A DNA stretch of 64,000 nucleotides from Pedobacter frigiditerrae. GTDB taxonomy: Bacteria > Bacteroidota > Bacteroidia > Sphingobacteriales > Sphingobacteriaceae. Where the stretch lies: the NCBI RefSeq assembly GCF_032678705.1, contig NZ_JAVTSS010000001.1, positions 806,001 to 870,000 on the forward strand, read 5' to 3'. This document shows positions 36,723 through 46,012 of this stretch, piece after piece. The translations under genes were made by a program, and so were the position numbers. A model generated the notes under the pieces. The model was not told the DNA's origin, made no database searches, and saw nothing but the letters and a program-made list of their open reading frames with translations. Numbering within the stretch: position 1 is the stretch's first letter; the number at the start of each line of letters is the position of its first letter.

Positions 36723-36806
36723 ACAGGATAGTACAGGACAGAATTTTGTTTATTAAATTTTAAATTTAGAGAGTTAAAATATTAACCAAATAACCATTAA
36801 CCAAAT
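36723..36806 (+). promoter_or_regulatory. ACAGGA direct-repeat operator with two CCAAAT boxes, upstream of the SusCD/FAS1 operon
   Basis: ACAGGATAGT-ACAGGA (36723-36738) is the cleanest copy. TAAATTTT at 36754-36761 differs by one base from the TAnnTTTG -7 element, 21 bp after the second half-site. CCAAAT boxes are at 36786-36791 and 36801-36806. The first gene does not start until 37179. Confidence 0.75.
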
Positions 36807-37178
36807 TATAAATAGTTAGCAAAAGTTAACGCACTGTATGAAATAACCCTACTCTATATTCTTAATCAAATTATGAACAATCTGCCGATTAAGAAATTCA
36901 GTTTTTATTTCATTTAAATCAATTCAGGTGTAAAGATTTGCTTTGATTAATTTTCTCATTTTTTTTAATCGTCAGTTCGACGCTTATTGAAAGGAAAATA
37001 AGTAAGACTAAAAAAGAAACACATTAACCAACATATAAACTAACGTCGTTATTACTAAAGTATGGCATAAATTCTACTCATCATCTTCATTCATCTGTAA
37101 TTTTCATATCTAATTGATTGGAGTGACTGTATTTTTCTTTGTCTTTAGGTAATAGCCGTTTTATTTAATAAAATAGCT
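36807..37178 (+). other. Long untranslated leader of the SusCD/FAS1 operon
   Basis: About 370 nt separate the last CCAAAT box from the first start codon, whereas elsewhere the box lies within 5-42 nt. TTCTTAATC (36859-36867) and GATTAAGAA (36887-36895) form a perfect 9-bp stem with a 19-nt loop. That loop contains the ATG of a 14-codon frame (36873-36917, MNNLPIKKFSFYFI). No other gene is visible. A regulatory leader or a decayed first gene are both possible. Confidence 0.45.
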
Positions 37179-39395
37179 ATGAGTAAAAGTGTACTAAATT
37201 ATCTAATTGTCTCTCTGACATTTATCTTTTTACTGACTGGTTGCAGGAAGAAAGAATTTGATGAATTTTATGGAAGGCCAGAGAATCTGGGCGATCCAAT
37301 TTATCAGCAACTGCAACAAAAAGGAAACTTCACCAAATTTCTAGATGCCATCGATAAATCGGGTTACAAGGAAACCTTAAGTGCATCTGGTTCATGGACA
37401 GTTTTTGCACCCACTGATGCTGCGTTTGCAAAATTCATGACTGATAATAATATTACTACAATTACGCCAGAATTAGCTGCCTCAATTGTAAGATACTCGA
37501 TGACTTATGATGGTGAGAAAGTAGAAAGATTAAGTGATTTTTTCTCTAATAAAGGTTTCATCAAAAACACAGCCTTTAGACGCCGCACGGTATATTATGA
37601 TTTTGTTTATGATGCAGTTGATGCGAATGGGAATCCTATAAAAGCTATTGCTTCAAATCGTAATGGAAGTTTCATCAATACAGACTTTAATAATAAAAAT
37701 GTACCTTATTATTTAACACCATTTATGACCTTTGCAAGTTTAACTGCTGCAGATTATAATTATTTCTATCCAGGCTCAACCTATACTGGTAGAAATGTTG
37801 GCCCTGCAAGTATTATTGATGGGCAATACAATATTTCTGCAGAAAACGGTGTAATCCATGTAATTGATAGGGTGTTAACTCCACCTTTAAGTATTGATCA
37901 ATATGTGGGTTCAAAAAGCGAATACAGCGTATTCAAAAGTTTATTAGATAGATTTGTAACATATAGTCTTAACACTGATGTTTCTCATCGTTATGAAGTG
38001 TTGTCTGGTAAGCCAGGAAATGTATATGTTAAAAATTACGCAACCTTGTTATCATTTTCTCCTAATAATGAAAATTATTTACGTGTAGATGCAAACGATG
38101 CACAAAATGGTTCTTATAGTATTTTCGCACCAACCAATGAGGCTGTAAATGCTTATGCAAAAAGTACCCTGTTAAAATACTGGGGAAAAAGAGGGGTTAA
38201 AACCTTAAATGAATTATATGTGGTAGCACCTGATTTGATTAGGGATTTTGTGAACTCACATTTATTTACCACTACGGTATGGCCAAGTAAGTTTAATACA
38301 ACTTTGAATGCTTTAAATGATGCAAGCAAGTTAAGCCCTACTAATGTAGTTGACAAACAAGCTTTAAGTAATGGATTTTTATATGGTGTGAATAAGGCAC
38401 AAGATGCGAGTGTTTTCTCTACCGTTTATGGTAATGTAAACTTGGATCCTGATTATTTTATCATGAAACAAGCGTTGAATTTTTTCGGATTAACTTTTCC
38501 AATAAAAACAGCCTCACTGAATTATGCAGTGGTTATGATACCTGATGCCACCTTAAAGAAAATGGGTTTTTATTATGATGCATTCTTTCCATCAGCACCT
38601 ATTAGAGGAGACAATGCAGCGCTTAAACGTATCTTACAAGCACACATTATCCCATTGGGAGATCGTAATCCAAATTTTGCTACTGGCTCAGGGATTTTAG
38701 AGACATCAAATGGAGAATATATTAAATATGCTAATGGTAAATTAAGTTCATCAGGTACTTCTGATAGTACATTGGTGGCTAAACAAACTATTCCAGTAGA
38801 TTCTGTAAATACTGCTGTTAATGGTGTAGCTGTTTACGGGAAAGAGGCATTAACACCTACACCTTTGCAAATTGCTAGGCATATTGAACGTTATGGTACC
38901 TTAGTTACGGATCCTTATTATGATTTTTATCAATATTTAAAAACAAGTCAAATTTATAATGCCACTTCTGGAGCAATTAACGGTGTTTCGGATGGTGTTT
39001 TTTATACGGTTTTAATTCCTACTAAAGCCGCTATTGTACAAGCCGTAAAAGACGGTTTACTTCCTGGTAATTCAACTACAGGGGTTCCAACATATAATCC
39101 AACTGATTTTATAGGCATTAACCAGGTTTCTAGATTTATTCAATATCATATTATCAATAAAACAGCTATTGCAAGTGATGGTCAAAAAACTGGATCGTAT
39201 GAAACATTATATAAAGATGATAATGGAAATACTTCACTTGTAAGGGTAACAACTAATACAACTAGTTCATTAATATTTACCGATGTTACCAATAGAACAG
39301 CAAATGCATTGTTGGGCCCATCAGATCGAAGTAATGTGCTTTCTAATCGAGCGGTAATTCATCAGATCAACAATTATTTAAAATATCAATTCTAA
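37179..39395 (+). CDS. Multi-FAS1 (fasciclin) surface lipoprotein, first gene of the SusCD operon
   Basis: 738 residues with lipobox LLTGC (Cys22) and an RKKEFDEF tail expected to carry it to the outer membrane or cell surface. At least two clear fasciclin (FAS1) domains: about 40-235 (WTVFAPTDAAFAKF, ending NGVIHVIDRVLTPP) and about 240-400 (YSIFAPTNEAVNAY). Two more divergent copies lie at about 425-565 and about 575-738 (TVLIPTKAAIV, ending NRAVIHQINNYLKY). FAS1 domains are adhesion or binding modules. Here the gene precedes SusC by 13 bp, so it probably serves as a surface glycan-binding protein for the importer. Glycan binding itself is inference from position. Confidence 0.85.
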   Translation: MSKSVLNYLIVSLTFIFLLTGCRKKEFDEFYGRPENLGDPIYQQLQQKGNFTKFLDAIDKSGYKETLSASGSWTVFAPTDAAFAKFMTDNNITTITPELAASIVRYSMTYDGEKVERLSDFFSNKGFIKNTAFRRRTVYYDFVYDAVDANGNPIKAIASNRNGSFINTDFNNKNVPYYLTPFMTFASLTAADYNYFYPGSTYTGRNVGPASIIDGQYNISAENGVIHVIDRVLTPPLSIDQYVGSKSEYSVFKSLLDRFVTYSLNTDVSHRYEVLSGKPGNVYVKNYATLLSFSPNNENYLRVDANDAQNGSYSIFAPTNEAVNAYAKSTLLKYWGKRGVKTLNELYVVAPDLIRDFVNSHLFTTTVWPSKFNTTLNALNDASKLSPTNVVDKQALSNGFLYGVNKAQDASVFSTVYGNVNLDPDYFIMKQALNFFGLTFPIKTASLNYAVVMIPDATLKKMGFYYDAFFPSAPIRGDNAALKRILQAHIIPLGDRNPNFATGSGILETSNGEYIKYANGKLSSSGTSDSTLVAKQTIPVDSVNTAVNGVAVYGKEALTPTPLQIARHIERYGTLVTDPYYDFYQYLKTSQIYNATSGAINGVSDGVFYTVLIPTKAAIVQAVKDGLLPGNSTTGVPTYNPTDFIGINQVSRFIQYHIINKTAIASDGQKTGSYETLYKDDNGNTSLVRVTTNTTSSLIFTDVTNRTANALLGPSDRSNVLSNRAVIHQINNYLKYQF

Positions 39396-39408
39396 ACTAA
39401 ACGCAACG

Positions 39409-42400
39409 ATGACTAAAAAATATATATACAGTTTTTGTTTAATTCTTTGCTGTGTGCTAGCCTCTATTATCGCTAAGGCGCAAGTTACTAACGTAAAGGG
39501 TAAGATTATTGATAAAAAAGACAAGGAACCTGTAATGGGGGCTTCTGTAGTAATCCTTGATAAAGACGACCGTATCGTAAGAGGGGTTTCTACGGATATT
39601 GATGGTAATTATTCGATTCCAGTTGCCAATCCAACTTATAAAATTAGGGTTTCCTTTATTGGGTATAAATCTACCAAACCCATCATTATTGATAAGGCAG
39701 TCATCAACTTTCAATTAGAGCCTGATGACACACAGATGGATGAAGTAAAAATTACATCTCGTGCTAAATCTAACAATGGAAGTGGAATGCAAATTGACAA
39801 ACGAGATCAAACTTCAGCTATATCGACCATTAATGCCAAGGAATTAGAAGATATGCAAGCTGGATCGATTGATCAAGCCTTACAAGGTCGTTTATCTGGT
39901 ATTGACATTACGGGTAGTGGTGACCCAGCTGCGCCGATGCAGATCCGTATTCGTGGTACCTCTTCTATAAATGGAGCAGTTGATCCTTTGATTGTAGTGG
40001 ATGGAATGCCATATGATATTTCTGTACCCTCAGACTTTAACTTTGCCACTTCAGACGTAAGTAACTATGGACAGCTATTAAATATTGCACCATCAGATAT
40101 TTTAGATATTAGCGTATTAAAAGATGCGGCTGCAACTGCATTGTGGGGTGCAAGAGCTTCTAATGGAGTTTTAGTAATTAACACAAAAAGGGGGGCAATT
40201 GGTCCTCCGGTAATTACCTATAATTTTAAGGGATCTTATTCAGATCAACCTGGACCAATCCCAATGTTAAATGGAAATCAATATTCTACTTTAATTTTAG
40301 AAGAATATTATAATGCTGGTCGCCAATTCTCAACTTCAGAGTTTGCTAAGCAATTTCAATATGATCGTAACGATCCTTATAACTATTATAATTTCAGTAA
40401 TAACGTTAACTGGTTAGATGCCCTAACTCGTAAAGGATTTTTACAAGACCATAACCTTTCTATTTCTGGTGGTGGAGAAAAAGCAAGATATCGTGCCTCA
40501 TTAAACTTTTTTAACAATTCAGGTACTACTATAGGCCAAAGCCTTGGCCGTTTAAGTACAAGGGTGAATTTAGATTATCAAGTATCTAGTAAGATTACCT
40601 TTAGTGCCGATTTGGTGTATACTCATATTGATAATCAAAATTTATATTCTGGTTCAATTAGAAATATTGCCTACCAGAAAATGCCAAATCAGGCTGTTTT
40701 TGAATATGATGAATACGGTAATATTACATCTAACTTTTTTAGTCCAGCAGCAACTGCTCAAGGAACTTATCCAGGTACTTATAATCCATTGGCTATGGCA
40801 AGCGCTGCCGAAAATCATCAATTGGGAGAAAAAGTAATACCGACATTCTCACTAAGATATATGATTTTACCAAATGTTACTTTTAGAGGTAGTTTCCAAG
40901 TTACAATTGACAATAGCAAAACCAAAACATTTTTACCGCAAATTGCAACAGGTAAACCATTTACAGATACTTATGTAAACCAGGCTTATGATGGTGATGG
41001 AGATACTTTTACCATGCAATCTAATATGACCTTGAGCTGGATTCCAAAATTGAAAAGCGACAAACATGATTTAAATCTATTTGCCCGTTTTGATAGTTAT
41101 GATACAAGAAGGACTGGACAAAATATGTTTGTTTCTAATACTGCATCATCATTCCTTTCAGATCCTTCAATTGATGGGCGTACTAACAGTACGGGTTCTG
41201 CAGGTTCTAGCTATTCACAAACTAGATCAGTTGGTTTATCTTTTTCTGCTCAATATAAACTGCTAGATCGTTATATCATAAATGCCAGTGTTCGTGGAGA
41301 TGGAAGTTCTCGATTTGGGACCAACCATAAATATGGTGTATTTCCAACTCTAGGTGGACGATGGAGGGTTTCTGGCGAACCTTTTATGAAAAAACTGAAT
41401 AAATTTATTGAGGATTTAAGTATAAGGGCAAGTTATGGATTTAGTGGTAATCCACCTACACGTGATTATACCTTCTTAAATACCTACCAAAATTACGGTT
41501 TCAGTTATTTAGGTAATGCTGGGGTGTATTCTAACAATCTAGAATTATCTGAATTAAGATGGGAAAAAGTAACCCAAAGAAACGTGGGCGTGACCGCTTC
41601 TTTTCTTAAAGGAAATTTAAACCTAGATTTTGATATTTATAAAAAAACAACTGATGATTTATTCTCTAACGGTACACAAATACCTACTTATAATGGTTAT
41701 GGTGCAGTAGACCTTAACATTGGTAAATTAGACAACCAAGGTTGGGAGTTTAGTGCTAGTTATATTCCAGTTAGAAAGAAGAATTTTAGGGTAGAAACCT
41801 TTTTCAATATCTCACAGAACGAAAACATCATTCGTGAATTATCACCTTATGCTCCACGAGAAAATAAAGGTAAAGTAACAGATAATAATGTTTTTAAAGT
41901 ATTTGTACAAGAAAATAATCCTTTTGGATCATTCTATGGATTTAAGTTCAAAGGAATTTACAAAGACCTCAATTCTACCATCGCTTTAGATGAAAATGGT
42001 AATCAAATCATTGGTCCAAATGGACAAAAAGTTTACATGCGTTTTGCATATCCATCAATTGATTACACCTTCCAACCAGGAGATGCCATATATGAAGACA
42101 TTAACCATGATGGTAACATCGATTATAAGGATATTGTATACATAGGTAATTCAAACCCAAAATATACCGGTGGTTTTGGTAGTAAGTTTACCTTGTTTGG
42201 TAACATTACCTTAGGTGCCAATTTTAGTTACCGATTAGGCAATGACTTGATCAATGGAACAAAAATTACCACAACGAATATGTATGGTTTTGCGAACCAA
42301 AGTACGGCAGTTTTACGTAGATGGAAAGCCGAGGGAGATGTAACCGATATGCCAAGAGCCGTTTACGGTGGTGGTTATAACTTTTTAGGCTCAGACCGTT

Positions 42401-42654
42401 ATGTGGAAGATGGCTCTTACCTAAGGTTTAGGAGCGTGTCTGCTAAATATGATTTCAGTAAAAATTTCATGAAACGTTTAGGGATGAAAAGCCTAAGCGT
42501 GAACTTGATGATGGAAAATATCTACACCTTTACTAGGTATACAGGGCAAGATCCTGAGGTTAAAGTGGCATTGAATGGCTCAAATACAGTGGTAGATAAC
42601 TCAACTACGCCTCCAATCAAAACAGTTACTTTAGGTTTAACCGCAAATTTTTAA
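39409..42654 (+). CDS. SusC/RagA-type TonB-dependent outer-membrane transporter, pair 1
   Basis: A 1081-residue importer for RG-I oligosaccharides. The signal peptide ends at IAKAQ (residue 25). A CarboxypepD_reg-like domain covers about 27-105 (VKGKIIDKKDKEPVMGASVVI). The plug domain covers about 125-260 with the SusC signature QALQGRLSGIDITGSGDPAAPMQ (as a motif) and VLKDAAATALWGARASNGVLVI. The beta-barrel runs to the C-terminal aromatic end (LTANF). No TonB box beyond the generic linker was identified. It lies 13 bp after the FAS1 gene and 6 bp before SusD, a typical SusCD arrangement in which SusD forms the lid over the barrel. Specificity is deduced from the enzymes around it. Confidence 0.95.
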   Translation: MTKKYIYSFCLILCCVLASIIAKAQVTNVKGKIIDKKDKEPVMGASVVILDKDDRIVRGVSTDIDGNYSIPVANPTYKIRVSFIGYKSTKPIIIDKAVINFQLEPDDTQMDEVKITSRAKSNNGSGMQIDKRDQTSAISTINAKELEDMQAGSIDQALQGRLSGIDITGSGDPAAPMQIRIRGTSSINGAVDPLIVVDGMPYDISVPSDFNFATSDVSNYGQLLNIAPSDILDISVLKDAAATALWGARASNGVLVINTKRGAIGPPVITYNFKGSYSDQPGPIPMLNGNQYSTLILEEYYNAGRQFSTSEFAKQFQYDRNDPYNYYNFSNNVNWLDALTRKGFLQDHNLSISGGGEKARYRASLNFFNNSGTTIGQSLGRLSTRVNLDYQVSSKITFSADLVYTHIDNQNLYSGSIRNIAYQKMPNQAVFEYDEYGNITSNFFSPAATAQGTYPGTYNPLAMASAAENHQLGEKVIPTFSLRYMILPNVTFRGSFQVTIDNSKTKTFLPQIATGKPFTDTYVNQAYDGDGDTFTMQSNMTLSWIPKLKSDKHDLNLFARFDSYDTRRTGQNMFVSNTASSFLSDPSIDGRTNSTGSAGSSYSQTRSVGLSFSAQYKLLDRYIINASVRGDGSSRFGTNHKYGVFPTLGGRWRVSGEPFMKKLNKFIEDLSIRASYGFSGNPPTRDYTFLNTYQNYGFSYLGNAGVYSNNLELSELRWEKVTQRNVGVTASFLKGNLNLDFDIYKKTTDDLFSNGTQIPTYNGYGAVDLNIGKLDNQGWEFSASYIPVRKKNFRVETFFNISQNENIIRELSPYAPRENKGKVTDNNVFKVFVQENNPFGSFYGFKFKGIYKDLNSTIALDENGNQIIGPNGQKVYMRFAYPSIDYTFQPGDAIYEDINHDGNIDYKDIVYIGNSNPKYTGGFGSKFTLFGNITLGANFSYRLGNDLINGTKITTTNMYGFANQSTAVLRRWKAEGDVTDMPRAVYGGGYNFLGSDRYVEDGSYLRFRSVSAKYDFSKNFMKRLGMKSLSVNLMMENIYTFTRYTGQDPEVKVALNGSNTVVDNSTTPPIKTVTLGLTANF

Positions 42655-42660
42655 TTAGAC

Positions 42661-44136
42661 ATGAAAAAATTAATATATAGCATCAGTTTATTTACCCTAG
42701 TGGTATTAGGCACTTCGTGTAATAAATGGCTCGATTTGCAGCCTCGTGATGGGATTACTCGTCAAGAATTTTGGAAAACAAAAGAAGATATTCAAGCTGC
42801 TGTGGCAGGGATTTATACTTCTTTATTGGCTCCTCCTCCAGGCGTTGGTGATAAAGCACTTACAGAGTGGATGTTTATACATGGGGAGATTAGAGCCGAT
42901 ATGCTTGCAACCAATACAAATTCTGCACAAGACGAGCGTAATGCAGCAGAAGTTAATATTGTATCCAGTACATCATTGAGTAGTTGGGCATCTTTTTATC
43001 GTACCATTAATTATTGTAATACGGTTTTGGATTATGGCCCTGGAGTAAAAACAACAGACCCAACCTTAACAGACGTGCAATTGAATGCTTATACTGCAGA
43101 GGCTTTAACCATGAGGGCAATGATGTATTTTTATTTGGTTAGAACATTTAGGGATGTGCCTTTGAAACTGACTTCTACAGCAAAAGATACTGATTTACAA
43201 AACCTACCAAAAAGTACAGCCGCTATAGTTTTGGCACAAATTGTTTCAGATTTGAAAAAAGCAGAAGCTGGTGCTGTCAATACTTATGGTAATACGGCGT
43301 CTGATAAAGGTAGGATAACTAAATACACGGTTAATGCCTTATTGGCAGACGTTTACCTATGGATGGACAATTATACCGATTGTATCGCTGCTTGTAATAA
43401 AGTCATCAATTCTCAACTTTATGCCTTGCAAAACGGAAACGGATCTTGGTATACAAACGTATTTTATAATGGTAGTTCTACAGAAACCATCTTTGAATTA
43501 AGTAACAAGAATTCAGTAAATAATATCTTTTATAACCTATTGGTTCAGTCTAAAAGACGTTTCACTACAACAAATTATACTTTAACAGATGTTTTTCCTG
43601 CAGATGATGTTGATCCAGATCGTTTTTTTGACATTAGAGCAGGGGAATTTTTTAACAGTGGCGATTTATCAGTAGTTAAATGGGGTACAGAAAACCCATC
43701 CTATGTAAATTGGCAAGCCTATAGAATTTCTGATATCATGTTGTTAAAGGCAGAAGCTTTGGCAATGACAGGTGGGGGGGCTGAGGCGATTACTATTATT
43801 AATGACATTAGATTAAAAAGAAATGCAGTAACAGCTTCCGCGCAAACACCAGATCCAGGTGATGCAGATGCTATAATAGATTACATTTTAGCAGAACGTT
43901 CTCGTGAATTTGCCTTTGAAGGTAAACGTTGGTTTGATTTGTTGCGAGTTGCTAAAAGAGAAAACTACAGAAGAATAAGTGTTTTACTCGATATGGTTTC
44001 AAGAACGGTATCTCCACTTATTCAACAATCTGCCATCACTAAATTTAGAGATGTAAACAGTCACTATATGCCAATTGCAGATGCAGAACTTTTTGCAGAC
44101 CCATTATTGGTTCAAAATCCATTTTACACGAAATAA
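42661..44136 (+). CDS. SusD/RagB-type surface glycan-binding lipoprotein, pair 1
   Basis: 491 residues with lipobox LGTSC (Cys20), partner of the SusC at 39409. The tetratricopeptide-based SusD fold is seen in the N-terminal KWLDLQPRDGITRQEFWKTKEDI, the mid ALTMRAMMYFYLVRTFRDVPL helix pair, and the C-terminal AERSREFAFEGKRWFDLLRV signature typical of the RagB family. The start comes 6 bp after SusC and the stop abuts the next FAS1 gene with no gap, so it is surely cotranscribed. It captures oligosaccharide at the surface and closes over SusC. Confidence 0.95.
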   Translation: MKKLIYSISLFTLVVLGTSCNKWLDLQPRDGITRQEFWKTKEDIQAAVAGIYTSLLAPPPGVGDKALTEWMFIHGEIRADMLATNTNSAQDERNAAEVNIVSSTSLSSWASFYRTINYCNTVLDYGPGVKTTDPTLTDVQLNAYTAEALTMRAMMYFYLVRTFRDVPLKLTSTAKDTDLQNLPKSTAAIVLAQIVSDLKKAEAGAVNTYGNTASDKGRITKYTVNALLADVYLWMDNYTDCIAACNKVINSQLYALQNGNGSWYTNVFYNGSSTETIFELSNKNSVNNIFYNLLVQSKRRFTTTNYTLTDVFPADDVDPDRFFDIRAGEFFNSGDLSVVKWGTENPSYVNWQAYRISDIMLLKAEALAMTGGGAEAITIINDIRLKRNAVTASAQTPDPGDADAIIDYILAERSREFAFEGKRWFDLLRVAKRENYRRISVLLDMVSRTVSPLIQQSAITKFRDVNSHYMPIADAELFADPLLVQNPFYTK

Positions 44137-45951
44137 ATGATCATCATGAGAAATAATTTCAATGTTCGCAATTTTGCCATAGTGGCAGTAATTTGCACTT
44201 TAACTCTATTATTTATCAATTCTTGTAAACAAGAGCAGTATACTCAAAGTACAACGGATGACGTAAATATTACTGGTTATTTGGATAAGTATCCAGATCA
44301 GTTTTCGTTAATGACACAAATCATTAAACGATCAGGGACTGCTGGGTATTTAGGAGCTTATGGTAAGTTTACCTTGTTTACTCCAACAAATGAAGCCATC
44401 ACTGCTTGGTTAAAAAGTAATAACAAAACTGGTGTAGATCAACTAACTGTTGAAGAGGCTAAAAATATGGTTAAATACCATTTGCTACCTGATACCGTAG
44501 CAACCAATCGCTTTTCTGATGGTAAATTGGCTCAAATCACTTTGTATGGTCAATACCTGCAAACAGGTGTTAAAAATGAGGCTGGAGTGAGTAGTTATAT
44601 TGTTAATAAACTAGCGAAAATTACACAATCTAATGTTCGCTTGGGCAATGGTATTGTTCACGTTATGGACCACGTGCTTATTCCAGCTAGTTTAAGTCTA
44701 GCAAAAAGCATAGAGGCTAATCCTCGTTATACCTATTTTACGCAAGCATTTAAGGAAACAGGATTTTATGATTCTTTAAACGTAGATGGTGCAACAGTTA
44801 TAGATACAACCAGAAGATTTCAAACGGTTATCCTAGAATCAGATTCTGCATTAAAAGCTGCTGGATTTGCCACTTATGCCAGTTTTAAGGCTAGGTATTC
44901 TAAATCAGGTAATCCAAAATTACATAGTGATAGTTTATGGTTATATATGGCTTACCACATTTCTACTGGGCCTACTTATGTGCCAGATATCATTTCTACA
45001 CCCGCTATTTACACCTTAGCACCTAAAGAGGTAATTACCACCAAATTTGCTGGACAAAGCGTGTTGTTAAATGAAGACGAGTTTGCGGGTGTTATCGAGC
45101 CAGGTGTAGAAATCAATAGAACTTATAGTGATGTAACAGCATCAAATGGAGTGCAACACGAGGTTAAAAAACCATTTACCATTAAGGTTCGTGTACAGGC
45201 CCCAGTTTATTGGGATGTTGCCGACCAACCTGAGCTAAGAGCGAATCCGAAATGGAGAGGTGCAGCCGCCGCTACAATTGGCTTATATCCTAACAACGTA
45301 CCCTTATTAAGTGGTGTTATCTATAATGATTTAGCAAAAGTAACCCAAGGGAGTAACTATGATTACGTAACGGTGCCAAATGCATCACGTAAATACAATT
45401 CCAATGATATGCTAAATATGTCTGTAGGTTCAAGCACTGCTAGGTTACAATGGTTTGAATTAAGAACTCCGATGTTGGTGAAAGGTAAGTATAAAGTTTG
45501 GATTTGTTACGCAGCGAATACAGCATCTGTAGCATTTCAAGTAGGCTTTGATATAGGAAGACAAAATCCACAAACCTTGTTAAATACCGTGGATTTTAGG
45601 CAAGATCTTTCTTCTTCGGGTGTAACTTCATCTACAGCAGCAGCGACTGACGCAGATGCTAAAATGCTGACAAATGGGTTTAAACGATACATGGCTACAA
45701 CAGCTGATACACAGGGGACATTAAAAGGGCTAAATCAAATTAATACCACAGGGTGGAATTTAAGTGTGGGTCGTTTAGCAGGGGTTATTGATGTACAAAC
45801 TACCGATAGGCATTGGCTAAGATTAACTTTACTTGCAGGTGGTGGAAATACAAGTACAACTTGGTTAGACATGATTCATTTTATACCGGTAGATGCAGAA
45901 CAAGGGTGGCCTAGGTTTTCTACACAAGGTGTTGTATTTCAAAAACCATAA
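44137..45951 (+). CDS. FAS1 (fasciclin) lipoprotein with C-terminal beta domain
   Basis: 604 residues. The lipobox is FINSC (Cys30); the ATG at 44137 directly abuts the SusD stop, with an alternative ATG at 44146. FAS1 domain 1 covers about 46-180 (FTLFTPTNEAITAW, ending NGIVHVMDHVLIP). A second FAS1-like unit covers about 185-345 (ending SNGVQHEVKKPF). The last 250 residues form an unrelated beta-rich domain (VYWDVADQPELR, GKYKVWICYAANT) resembling a carbohydrate-binding jelly roll. The order SusC-SusD-FAS1 suggests a surface glycan-binding protein as in other PULs. A hairpin follows the stop, which may tune expression of the genes downstream. Confidence 0.82.
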   Translation: MIIMRNNFNVRNFAIVAVICTLTLLFINSCKQEQYTQSTTDDVNITGYLDKYPDQFSLMTQIIKRSGTAGYLGAYGKFTLFTPTNEAITAWLKSNNKTGVDQLTVEEAKNMVKYHLLPDTVATNRFSDGKLAQITLYGQYLQTGVKNEAGVSSYIVNKLAKITQSNVRLGNGIVHVMDHVLIPASLSLAKSIEANPRYTYFTQAFKETGFYDSLNVDGATVIDTTRRFQTVILESDSALKAAGFATYASFKARYSKSGNPKLHSDSLWLYMAYHISTGPTYVPDIISTPAIYTLAPKEVITTKFAGQSVLLNEDEFAGVIEPGVEINRTYSDVTASNGVQHEVKKPFTIKVRVQAPVYWDVADQPELRANPKWRGAAAATIGLYPNNVPLLSGVIYNDLAKVTQGSNYDYVTVPNASRKYNSNDMLNMSVGSSTARLQWFELRTPMLVKGKYKVWICYAANTASVAFQVGFDIGRQNPQTLLNTVDFRQDLSSSGVTSSTAAATDADAKMLTNGFKRYMATTADTQGTLKGLNQINTTGWNLSVGRLAGVIDVQTTDRHWLRLTLLAGGGNTSTTWLDMIHFIPVDAEQGWPRFSTQGVVFQKP

Positions 45952-45967
45952 GGCTTAAAAATTAATA

Positions 45968-45997
45968 AAAAGTGGAGTATGCAAATTCTCCACTTTT
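45968..45997 (+). terminator. Intra-operon hairpin (attenuator or partial terminator)
   Basis: AAAAGTGGAG (45968-45977) and CTCCACTTTT (45988-45997) form a perfect 10-bp stem with a 10-nt loop, ending in T-rich DNA. It lies between two FAS1 genes inside an otherwise tightly packed operon, so it probably reduces rather than ends transcription. Confidence 0.6.
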
Positions 45998-46012
45998 ATA
46001 AAAGATATCATA

